Shown piece after piece: positions 32,961 through 40,488 of a DNA stretch of 41,413 bases. The position numbers and the translations under genes are program-made. Origin of the DNA: an uncultured Spirochaetaceae bacterium (GTDB lineage: Bacteria > Spirochaetota > Spirochaetia > Treponematales > Treponemataceae); the NCBI GenBank assembly GCA_902789325.1, contig CADANN010000032.1, forward strand, positions 1-41,413, in the 5' to 3' direction. The notes beneath the pieces are model-generated. The model had not been told where the DNA came from, did no database searches, and saw only the letters and a list, made by a program, of their open reading frames with translations. Position 1 is the stretch's first letter; every line of letters begins with the position of its first letter.

Positions 32961-33118
32961 ATTCTTGTTTTGAATTGTAAAACAGATGTTTAATATTTTC
33001 GGTTTCATGGGGACGGAATACTAGTTAAATGAATACAATTATTTTTCATCCAAAAATCCTGAACCTATGTTATACTATATAATTATAAAATAATAGTAAT
33101 TTAAAAAGGTGGAAAACA

Positions 33119-34999
33119 ATGCAATTATTAGGATTAAAACTTATTTATGCAGAGCAAATTATTAGGAAAAATCTGGAATTAAATCATTTATATAAATTTG
33201 TAGACTTCAATGAAAATGACAAATCATACGAAGATAAATATACGGATTTATTCAGTTTAAATAAGTCATCAATAAACATAAGTATTAGTTGTATAGTTGG
33301 AAGAAATGGAACTGGGAAAAGTTCTATACTAGAAATTATTTATCGAATTATAAATAATCTTAGTTTTGATATATTAGAAAGAGATAAAACCGATCTTTGT
33401 TATGCAGCTGGTTTTCATGCGCAATTATTTGTTGAAATAAATACAAAAATAGCAATCATTGAAATAAATAATAAAGAAGATTTTTTATATATTTTTGAAG
33501 AGCAACAAAATGGAAGTGAACAAAAGTGTTATTGTCTTAACAAAGAAAAACTTCCTGAATATATTATTTCTGAATTAGCTTATACAATTGTAAACAATTA
33601 TGGCGTTTATTCTTTTAATCAGGCAGATTATTTTCTGGATGATAAAATAAACGGAGATTGGCTTGAAAAATTATTTCATAAAAATGATGGATATTTAACA
33701 CCTCTTGTAATTAACCCAATGAGAGATTATTGGGGAAGTATAGATAATGAGAATGAAGCAGAATTAAGTATTTCAAGAGTAAATGCAATGTTCTTGTATT
33801 TCTTCAAAGAAAAGGGAATAGAATTATTAAAGGATTATAGCATAAAAGGTGTATCTATAAATTTTCAGGAATTTAAAATCGGTGTTGAAAGAGAAGGTAA
33901 AATAGACAAAAGTGTTCATATTATTTTTGGAAAAAAACATTATAATCCAAATATAGAATCCTCGATGGAGCTTTTTGATTCACTTTCTGAATATATACGT
34001 AATAACTTTTTAGATATTTTTGGAGATAATGAAACTGATCAAGAATCATTTTCTGATATCTGGAAAAATAATTTTTCCATTCTAGAGAGTGCCTATAATT
34101 ATTTAGCATATAAAATCCTAAAAATTGCGGCTACATATGATAGATGGAATGAATATTTTTATATTGAAAAGAACAATAATTGTGTTAATGCAAAAGAATT
34201 ATTAAATGAAATTTGTAGAACCAGAAATCAAAGAGATCATGTTACACTTAAATTATGGCAATGTATTGAATTTATAAAAAATCCATCTTTATATCTAATC
34301 AAGGAAAAAATTATCCCATTGGAAAAATTTAATCCGGCAGAAAAATCTTTGGATGATTATTTTTGCATTCTCCCTCCATCATTTATGAATCCACAGGTGG
34401 TCCTAACTAAAGAATCAAATGAAGATATTACATTAAATCAATTAAGCAGTGGAGAAAAGCAATCAATTTTTAGCTTTAGTTATATTATTTATCATATAAA
34501 GAATGTTTTGTCGAAAAGTATAGCTCCAAATTATAATAACTTTTGTTTAATTTTCGATGAAGCTGAATTGTATATGCATCCTGAGTTTCAGCGAAGATTT
34601 ATTTTTGACTTAATAAATTTATTGAATAATTGTAATTTCGATGATTTGAAATCAATAAATATTTTAATCGCAACACATTCTCCATACATAATATCTGAAA
34701 TACCAACTTCAAACATATTGAGTTTAGAAAAAGCAAACGATAATAAGCGGGATAATGTGAATATTTCCTATTGTGCAAATTATTATGATTTAATGAAAAA
34801 TACTTTTTTACTGAATTATTCAATCAGTGAATTAGCAAGGACTAATATTCATGAATTAATAAATTATTGTAATTCCTCAGAGCTTATCGTAGAGAATAAG
34901 ATAAAAAAATATGAATTGATTATTAAAAATATAGCAGATCCATACTTAAAAAAGATTTTAGAAAAAATGCTTTCAAAGAAAAAAGAAGGTCGTAAATGA
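33119..34999 (+). CDS. Septu-like ATPase (PtuA-type)
   Basis: This 626-residue ATPase of the AAA15/AAA21 (ABC/SMC-like) class has Walker A GRNGTGKSS near residue 61, signature LSSGEKQ near 443, Walker B CLIFDEAELYMHPEFQ near 477 and the ATHSPYI switch near 517. Its stop overlaps the ATG of an HNH nuclease gene (ATGA), the arrangement of Septu defence systems, in which PtuA forms a complex with the nuclease PtuB and triggers DNA degradation on infection. AAGGTGG lies 7 nt before the ATG. A TATACT/TATAAT cluster at 33070-33095 is a candidate promoter, so this is probably its own transcription unit. RloC or OLD-type ATPase is an alternative, less favoured because of the HNH partner. Confidence 0.82.
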   Translation: MQLLGLKLIYAEQIIRKNLELNHLYKFVDFNENDKSYEDKYTDLFSLNKSSINISISCIVGRNGTGKSSILEIIYRIINNLSFDILERDKTDLCYAAGFHAQLFVEINTKIAIIEINNKEDFLYIFEEQQNGSEQKCYCLNKEKLPEYIISELAYTIVNNYGVYSFNQADYFLDDKINGDWLEKLFHKNDGYLTPLVINPMRDYWGSIDNENEAELSISRVNAMFLYFFKEKGIELLKDYSIKGVSINFQEFKIGVEREGKIDKSVHIIFGKKHYNPNIESSMELFDSLSEYIRNNFLDIFGDNETDQESFSDIWKNNFSILESAYNYLAYKILKIAATYDRWNEYFYIEKNNNCVNAKELLNEICRTRNQRDHVTLKLWQCIEFIKNPSLYLIKEKIIPLEKFNPAEKSLDDYFCILPPSFMNPQVVLTKESNEDITLNQLSSGEKQSIFSFSYIIYHIKNVLSKSIAPNYNNFCLIFDEAELYMHPEFQRRFIFDLINLLNNCNFDDLKSINILIATHSPYIISEIPTSNILSLEKANDNKRDNVNISYCANYYDLMKNTFLLNYSISELARTNIHELINYCNSSELIVENKIKKYELIIKNIADPYLKKILEKMLSKKKEGRK

Positions 35000-36117
35000 T
35001 AAAATTTAATTATCCAGACAACTCTACTTTTCTAGACGAATATTATGCTATATTTAATTTTTCAGATGATGAAGAGAAAAAATGGAGACAATTTATCAAC
35101 TCTAAACCTATAATTAATTCATATTTACCCAAAACATTAAAAGAGTTAGTTATATGTCAACCTTGGCAAATTGTTAGAATTTTTAAGCGATTTATTAAAA
35201 CAAATTATTCAGACAAAGAATTAAATACAATTTCATTTATAAAATATGACAACTATTATGATAAGATTATAAAATTTTATTTAGAGCACAGAGATCAATT
35301 AGATATTTCGACATGTTGTTATTGTAATTTGTCATATATAAATATTTATAAAAATGAATTGAATAAAGAATTATTAGAAATTTTAAATTCTCCATATGAT
35401 GAAGAAATCATTTCTTTATTTGCAAGAGTAAATGAAAATTGTTCTCCCCAAATACTAAAAAAGATAAAAGATAAACAACCTTTTACGGCTATTAGTGATT
35501 TTGATAATTTATATAAAAGATGGAAAGGAAAAAAGTCACAAAAATTAGGCAAAGATATTGTAAGACATCAATTTGATATTGATCATTTTCTTCCTAAGAA
35601 AGATTGTTTTTTATTAAGTTTATCCTTAAATAATTTTGTACCAAGTTGCCAAGTTTGTAATTCCAGAATCAAATTAGCAAACTATATAACAAAAGCAAAC
35701 CAAAATAAATTACAAGAAAGACAGTTTCCTACTAGTAAAAATTATAATTATGAAAAGGAATTGGAATTTTCGTTATGGTTTAAAAAACTACCTGGAATAG
35801 AGTTTTCAGAACACCCGGAATATTGTTCGTTATATCTTGATGAAAATCAAAAGGATTCTATATATATGGAGGAGGCAAAATTATTTCGAATAGAAGATCG
35901 TTACCAATATCATATATGTGAGGTGTTAAAATATATTGATAATCAAAGATTTTTCAATAAGTTTTATTCAATGATGATGAGTAATAATTTATCAGAAGAT
36001 AATTATAAGGACTTGGGTATACTTCAAGAAATAATTTCAGAGGTTGATTTCAAAAATGATAATAACAGAATTATGAAAAAATTATTTAATGATATGCATA
36101 ATCTGTTTAATTCTTAA
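34996..36117 (+). CDS. Septu-like HNH endonuclease (PtuB-type)
   Basis: This 373-residue protein has an HNH nuclease core: a CCYC pair near residue 106, FDIDHFLPK near 192 (catalytic His), NNFVPSCQVCNSRIK near 212 (Asn and second Cys pair), so a zinc-knuckle HNH. It should cut DNA when released or activated by the ATPase. The ATG overlaps the ATPase stop by 4 bp, which enforces matched production. Length is in the range of the longer PtuB proteins. The C-terminal 130 residues have no recognised motif. It closes the AT-rich island. Confidence 0.85.
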   Translation: MIKFNYPDNSTFLDEYYAIFNFSDDEEKKWRQFINSKPIINSYLPKTLKELVICQPWQIVRIFKRFIKTNYSDKELNTISFIKYDNYYDKIIKFYLEHRDQLDISTCCYCNLSYINIYKNELNKELLEILNSPYDEEIISLFARVNENCSPQILKKIKDKQPFTAISDFDNLYKRWKGKKSQKLGKDIVRHQFDIDHFLPKKDCFLLSLSLNNFVPSCQVCNSRIKLANYITKANQNKLQERQFPTSKNYNYEKELEFSLWFKKLPGIEFSEHPEYCSLYLDENQKDSIYMEEAKLFRIEDRYQYHICEVLKYIDNQRFFNKFYSMMMSNNLSEDNYKDLGILQEIISEVDFKNDNNRIMKKLFNDMHNLFNS

Positions 36118-36189
36118 GAATGAAATAATCAACTTAGTAATATGAAGCTACTGATATTAAGACTGTAATATTTTTTTTGGAGGTATAAA

Positions 36190-36861
36190 ATGGACATAAA
36201 AGAAGCAATCAAAGAAAGACATTCGGTAAGACAGTTTAAGGATCTTCCTGTAAAAAGCGAAGATAAGGAAAAGCTTGCGGTACGTATTAAGGAGTGCAAT
36301 GCGGAAAGCGGATTGAACATTCAGCTGATTACTGATGATCCGGAATGTTTTGATACCTTCCTTGCTCATTACGGTAAGTTCAAAAATGCAAAGAACTATA
36401 TTGCAATGATCGGAAAAAAATCTATTGATAAGCTTGATCAAAAGTGCGGCTATTACGGCCAGAAAATTGTTCTTGAAGCACAGACCCTGGGCTTGAATAC
36501 CTGCTGGGTTGCGGGTACTTACGGGAAAGGAAAATGTAAGGCCGATAAAAATGCCGGTGAAAAAATTGTCTGTGTAATCGCTCTTGGTTATGGCGAAACA
36601 AACGGCGTACCTCATAAATCTAAACCGCTTAATAAACTGTGCAAGGTTTCAGAAGCTGATTTGGCTGATACATCGGCCTGGTTCAAAGAAGGTCTGGAAG
36701 CTGCTATTCTGGCACCAACTGCGCTAAATCAGCAGAAGTTCATTGTTTCTCTTGAAGGCGACGAAGCTGTTATTACAACAAAACGTGGACCAATGACTCA
36801 GCTGGATTTAGGAATTGTAAAATATAATTTTGAAGCAGCTTCAGGTCATAAGGTTAAATAA
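36190..36861 (+). CDS. Nitroreductase-family protein with tandem half-domains (TM nitroreductase type)
   Basis: This 223-residue protein starts IKEAIKERHSVRQFKDLPVK, the FMN-phosphate-binding segment of nitroreductases, and has GYYGQKIVLEAQTLGLNTCW in the middle and WFKEGLEAAILAPTALNQQK near residue 177, which repeats the active-site helix. This two-part layout is that of the putative TM-type nitroreductase family, where one chain carries both flavin-binding halves. Reaction unknown. GGAGG lies 7 nt before the ATG. Composition is back to that of the core genome, so it is outside the defence island. Confidence 0.85.
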   Translation: MDIKEAIKERHSVRQFKDLPVKSEDKEKLAVRIKECNAESGLNIQLITDDPECFDTFLAHYGKFKNAKNYIAMIGKKSIDKLDQKCGYYGQKIVLEAQTLGLNTCWVAGTYGKGKCKADKNAGEKIVCVIALGYGETNGVPHKSKPLNKLCKVSEADLADTSAWFKEGLEAAILAPTALNQQKFIVSLEGDEAVITTKRGPMTQLDLGIVKYNFEAASGHKVK

Positions 36862-36875
36862 TTTTAGGAAAAAAT

Positions 36876-37196
36876 ATGAATATTTCAGAAAGTGAAGAGA
36901 TTTTAAAATCAATCAAAAATGCAGATGGTATTATTATCCGCTGGCCAAAGAAAAAGGAAGAAAAGCGTGCTGTACTTGAGTATCTTATTACTAAGTTTGA
37001 AAAAGGGAAAAGATATTCTGAGCTCGAAGTAAATATGGTTCTAAAGCGCTGGCATTCCTTTGGAGATCATTCTCTTTTGCGCCGTGAATTGTACGATGCA
37101 TTTTTGATTGACCGCACTCCGGATTGCCATGAATACTGGGTACATGAAGTTTCCCCAGATTCAATGGCAGCTCCTAACGCTCAGCAACAGTCTTAA
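36876..37196 (+). CDS. DUF2087 domain protein
   Basis: This 106-residue protein matches DUF2087: RWPKKKEEKRAVLEYLITKF, YSELEVNMVLKRWH and DHSLLRRELYDAFLIDR, a winged-helix-like module often fused to or near transcription regulators. It may bind nucleic acid; function unproven. It begins 15 bp after the nitroreductase stop with AGGA 7 nt before the ATG and is probably co-transcribed. Its 3' end overlaps malQ on the other strand by 23 bp. Confidence 0.82.
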   Translation: MNISESEEILKSIKNADGIIIRWPKKKEEKRAVLEYLITKFEKGKRYSELEVNMVLKRWHSFGDHSLLRRELYDAFLIDRTPDCHEYWVHEVSPDSMAAPNAQQQS

Positions 37197-39240
37197 TCTT
37201 TTCAATCAGTTCTGTGTTTTTGCTGAGTTCTTCGAGTGTGCAAGGTAATCTGTAGGTCCAGTTGAACTCGGTTACTGTTCCCGGCACGTTGATTCGCTCG
37301 TCTGCTGATTTTTCCAGCCACAAGTTTTTATCCATATACAATAAGTCCTGGAGTGGCGGAATGAACCACTGGCTTGCTGATGTTGCGGATGTCTCGAGAA
37401 GCTTTTCTGCAACTTCTGGAGTAAATGATTCCTTTGCCACAGATTCGGCCTTCTTTTCGATTTCTTCTTTTGGAGCTGTGAACAAGGGACCGTCTTCAGC
37501 GCCAGTTTCGATTCCGAAACTTTCAGGATTTGCCACTACAAATGCTTTTACGCTTTCTTTTTCATCATCCCACCACTGGCGCAAAGTGCTCGAGTCATGC
37601 ACTGATGTTGTGGTAACAGAGAGAGGCGTATAATCAGCAAATGGAACAAATGGCTGACCTTTTTCGCTCCATTCACGGCACCAGCGTACAACTCGCAGAC
37701 CAAGTATTTTGTGAGCATCCATTGTCTTTGGAACACACTCAATATTTACACCAAGATCTTCGCCGCACGGAATCATCTTTACAGCCTTTGTGATTGCTGC
37801 AAAAATTTCATCGGCCTGCTTTTTCCAGAGTTTTTCATTTTTCTTGTTCAAATCTTCAAAGCATTCAGTGAGGGCTTCCTTTTCTTTTTCATTCAAGCTG
37901 CCCCACGAAGTTGACTGACCATAAGTCCAGAGCGGAACATATTTATTTTTCGCAATTTCAATCAGTGTGCGGTTGCTCCAATAATCTTCGAGCACCTTTT
38001 TTACACGGTCGATTGCATCGGTTGCGCAGAGTTCGCTCAAATCAGCAGCTTCAATCTCTTTTGAGCCCTTAATCTTTGGTGAAAATCTCCACAGCTCTTC
38101 GCCATCAATCTTGTCGCAGAAAATCGCAAGAATCTGATGTGCCTTGTCGTGGTTCCAGGTAATGTCTTCAATTGCACTTGTTGGAATATGAGGTTCACTG
38201 AGCCAGCGGATTCTGTCATCATCAAATCCAAGTTCGTAAAGCTCTGTTTTCTTAATAAATGCATAAGGCTCTGTGTGTCCGTTGAGCGCATTCAAATCAG
38301 CTTCTGGAATAGCCCAGATGCGGAAGAAGCCAAGAATATGGTCGAGGCGGTAAGCATCATAATATTTTGAAGCATTCTTAAGGCGGTCTTTCCACCAGCC
38401 GTAATCATTATCTTTCAGGTTTTTCCAGTTATAAGTAGGGAAGCCCCAGTTCTGTCCGCAAGGATTATCCCCATCAGCAGGAGCACCAGCGCGCAAATCC
38501 TGATTGAAAACTTCCGGGTAAGCCCAGGCGTCGGCAGAGTCCTCATTCATCAAAATAGGCATGTCGCCCTTGAGAAGGAGTCCGGCTTCGTGTACATAGG
38601 CAACAGCATCCTTAAATTGTTCATCTGCAACCATCTGGCACCATGCATAAAAAAGATGTTCCTTCTTAAAGGCTTTTTTATTCCATAGGGAAGTAATTTC
38701 TTCCTTTGTCTTATACTTGTCAGAATAGAGCCAGCTTTTCCAGCTTGCCTGCATGTAATTCCATTTGAGATTTTTATAAACCGCGTAATCCTTTACCCAG
38801 GAATTAGCCTTAATCCACTTTGAAAGCTCAGCGCTGGTTTCGCCGGTTTTGCCTTCATCAGTTGAATCATAAATCATCTTGAGAAGGGTGTTTTTACCAT
38901 TTAAAATTGCGTCGTAATTGTAGCGCAACGCATACTTCTGGCTCTTGATAAAATCATCATACGCCTTTTTGAACTTTTCATCGTTCTTATAAAGCGCCTC
39001 AAAACCTGGCACCTCGTTGATGCGGATATAAATAGGATGCAGCGCAAAAGCCGAAAGCCCGCTGTAAGGTGAACTCTGAGTTCCAGTATCATTCACCGGC
39101 AAAAGCTGAATAATAGAAATTCCAGCCGCCTTGCAAAAATCAGCGAAGGGCTTAAGATCGCCAAACTCACCAATCACCGAATTATCTTTAGTATAAAGGG
39201 CACCAAGCGGAACCGCCACGCCCGTCAATCTCTTCTTCAT
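37174..39240 (-). CDS. malQ: 4-alpha-glucanotransferase (amylomaltase)
   Basis: This 688-residue GH77 enzyme transfers alpha-1,4-glucan segments between maltodextrins in the cytoplasm. It starts RLTGVAVPLGALYTKDN, then GTQSSPYSGLSAFALHPIYI (substrate loop); YRLDHILGFFRIW holds the nucleophile Asp, PCGEDLGVN the acid/base Glu, and TTSVHDSSTLRQWW the third acid. Length is slightly above the common ~500-residue type, mainly in the C-terminal part. ATG at 39240 gives the family start; TATAAT at about 39250-39255 means a very short leader, and only a weak GGGTG precedes the ATG. With the GH13 protein it suggests storage-glucan turnover. Confidence 0.93.
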   Translation of the reverse strand: MKKRLTGVAVPLGALYTKDNSVIGEFGDLKPFADFCKAAGISIIQLLPVNDTGTQSSPYSGLSAFALHPIYIRINEVPGFEALYKNDEKFKKAYDDFIKSQKYALRYNYDAILNGKNTLLKMIYDSTDEGKTGETSAELSKWIKANSWVKDYAVYKNLKWNYMQASWKSWLYSDKYKTKEEITSLWNKKAFKKEHLFYAWCQMVADEQFKDAVAYVHEAGLLLKGDMPILMNEDSADAWAYPEVFNQDLRAGAPADGDNPCGQNWGFPTYNWKNLKDNDYGWWKDRLKNASKYYDAYRLDHILGFFRIWAIPEADLNALNGHTEPYAFIKKTELYELGFDDDRIRWLSEPHIPTSAIEDITWNHDKAHQILAIFCDKIDGEELWRFSPKIKGSKEIEAADLSELCATDAIDRVKKVLEDYWSNRTLIEIAKNKYVPLWTYGQSTSWGSLNEKEKEALTECFEDLNKKNEKLWKKQADEIFAAITKAVKMIPCGEDLGVNIECVPKTMDAHKILGLRVVRWCREWSEKGQPFVPFADYTPLSVTTTSVHDSSTLRQWWDDEKESVKAFVVANPESFGIETGAEDGPLFTAPKEEIEKKAESVAKESFTPEVAEKLLETSATSASQWFIPPLQDLLYMDKNLWLEKSADERINVPGTVTEFNWTYRLPCTLEELSKNTELIEKIKTVAER

Positions 39241-39320
39241 ATTGCACCCATTATAACACAAAATATATAAAATTGATTAGAAATTTACCGAAAATTCGAA
39301 GCTATATTTTTCCTTTTTTA

Positions 39321-39387
39321 CCACTTATCACAAGAAATTGCCACTTATCGTTAAAAATGTCACAAGCCAATCAGCTCGTAATATACT
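39321..39387 (+). promoter_or_regulatory. LytTR-type direct repeats and promoter of the LytTR-DUF3021 operon
   Basis: CCACTTATC occurs at 39321-39329 and again at 39341-39349, exactly 20 bp apart, on one helical face. A weak -35 GTCACA (39359-39364), 17 bp and TATACT (39382-39387) follow 9 bp downstream. Direct repeats two turns apart just before a poor -35 are the usual LytTR activator site, so the regulator encoded below probably acts here on its own operon. Confidence 0.65.
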
Positions 39388-39499
39388 GCGTGCATAAGGA
39401 GGTGAAAAGAGATATAGATGACTATTCAAAAACTACGTCAGTTTTTACAATAGAAACTGATTGTTCAGTTAATTCAAAAACTATTATCAGGAGAAAATT

Positions 39500-39970
39500 T
39501 TGCTAACACAAATCAAAATTGAAAAATGCGATAAACCTTACTGTGTAATTCATACAGAAGTAGAAACTGATGGTATTAAAGCCATAGCAGAAAAAATCAG
39601 CCGTATGGATGAAACAGGTCATTCTACAATGCTTACTGGCTGGGATGGGGATTATTGCATCCAGGTGAAGCAGAGTGAGATTTTCAGAATTTACAGTATG
39701 GATAAAAAAGTCTATCTGGAAACTGAAAAAGAAACTTTGCTTTTGAAGTTGCGGCTTTATGAGTTTGAAGAACTTGCGCAGAATTGTGGCTGGACAGAAT
39801 TCATAAGGATTTCAAATACGGATATTGCAAACTTTTCAAAGGTAACAAAACTCGATATGTCATTGACAGGAATTGTACGTGTTAATTTTACTAACGGGAA
39901 AGATGCAATAGTTTCAAGAAGATATATGAATAAAATCAAAGGCGAGTTGCTTAATCTTAAGCGCCACTAA
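39500..39970 (+). CDS. LytTR-family DNA-binding regulator
   Basis: This 156-residue protein has a short N-terminal region (1-50) and a C-terminal LytTR domain: IQVKQSEIFRIYSMDKKVYL, RLYEFEELAQNCGWTEFIRI, SNTDIANFSKV and DAIVSRRYMNKIKGEL, the strands and helix that contact direct-repeat DNA. There is no receiver domain, as in the small LytTR regulators encoded with DUF3021 membrane proteins. The start is a TTG at 39500: AGGAG is 6 nt upstream and no ATG fits. The DUF3021 gene follows after 15 bp. Self-regulation through the repeats at 39321-39349 is likely. Confidence 0.88.
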   Translation: MLTQIKIEKCDKPYCVIHTEVETDGIKAIAEKISRMDETGHSTMLTGWDGDYCIQVKQSEIFRIYSMDKKVYLETEKETLLLKLRLYEFEELAQNCGWTEFIRISNTDIANFSKVTKLDMSLTGIVRVNFTNGKDAIVSRRYMNKIKGELLNLKRH

Positions 39971-39985
39971 TGAAGGAGAAAAACT

Positions 39986-40426
39986 ATGAAAGAATTTATC
40001 AAAAGAGCAATAATGGGATTTGTATATGGAGTTTTTATTGGTCAGACAATTCTGATTCTGGAATCACTTGCTGGTGGAAATGGAAACTTTTATCCAGTTT
40101 CAGCTTATCTTGTGCAGCATGCAAGCTCACAGATGGCGGCTGTAATCATCCAGTATTTTCTTACTGGAATAATTGGAATAAGTTTTGCTACAACAACACT
40201 GATTTTCGAAATTGATAGCTGGAGCATAACTGCGCAGACTGTTCTTCATTTTGTAATTACTTCTGTGGTCATGTTTATTGCTGGTTTTGTTTGCGGATGG
40301 TTCCCACACACGGCAAAAAGTATAGTAATCTGGTTTGTAATCTTTATTGTGATTTATGTGATTATGTGGGTAGGCTTTATGCTCTACTTCAAAAAGCAGA
40401 CAAAAAAGATTAACGAAGCTCTGTAA
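39986..40426 (+). CDS. DUF3021 membrane protein
   Basis: This 146-residue protein has four membrane helices (about 8-28, 45-68, 80-105, 110-135) and the layout of DUF3021, the usual partner of stand-alone LytTR regulators; the membrane protein is thought to hold back the regulator until a signal arrives. GAAGGAG lies 8 nt before the ATG. It is co-transcribed with the LytTR gene. What it senses is unknown. Confidence 0.85.
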   Translation: MKEFIKRAIMGFVYGVFIGQTILILESLAGGNGNFYPVSAYLVQHASSQMAAVIIQYFLTGIIGISFATTTLIFEIDSWSITAQTVLHFVITSVVMFIAGFVCGWFPHTAKSIVIWFVIFIVIYVIMWVGFMLYFKKQTKKINEAL

Positions 40427-40432
40427 AAAAAT

Positions 40433-40488
40433 GGATGCTCGGGCATGAGTGTATTTGTCATGTTCGGGCTTGACCTGGGCATCTATTT
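40433..40488. terminator. REP-type hairpin between convergent genes
   Basis: ATGTTCGGG-CTTGA-CCTGGGCAT (40460-40482) is a member of the dispersed palindrome family. An outer stem GATGCTC / GGGCATC encloses it and TATTTTA follows on the plus strand. It lies between the DUF3021 stop and the NUDIX-HD stop and could end both transcripts. Confidence 0.55.

Noticed and set aside
39273..39506. A 77-codon plus-strand frame upstream of the LytTR gene
   Set aside because: It spans the direct-repeat operator and promoter and shows no protein-family features.
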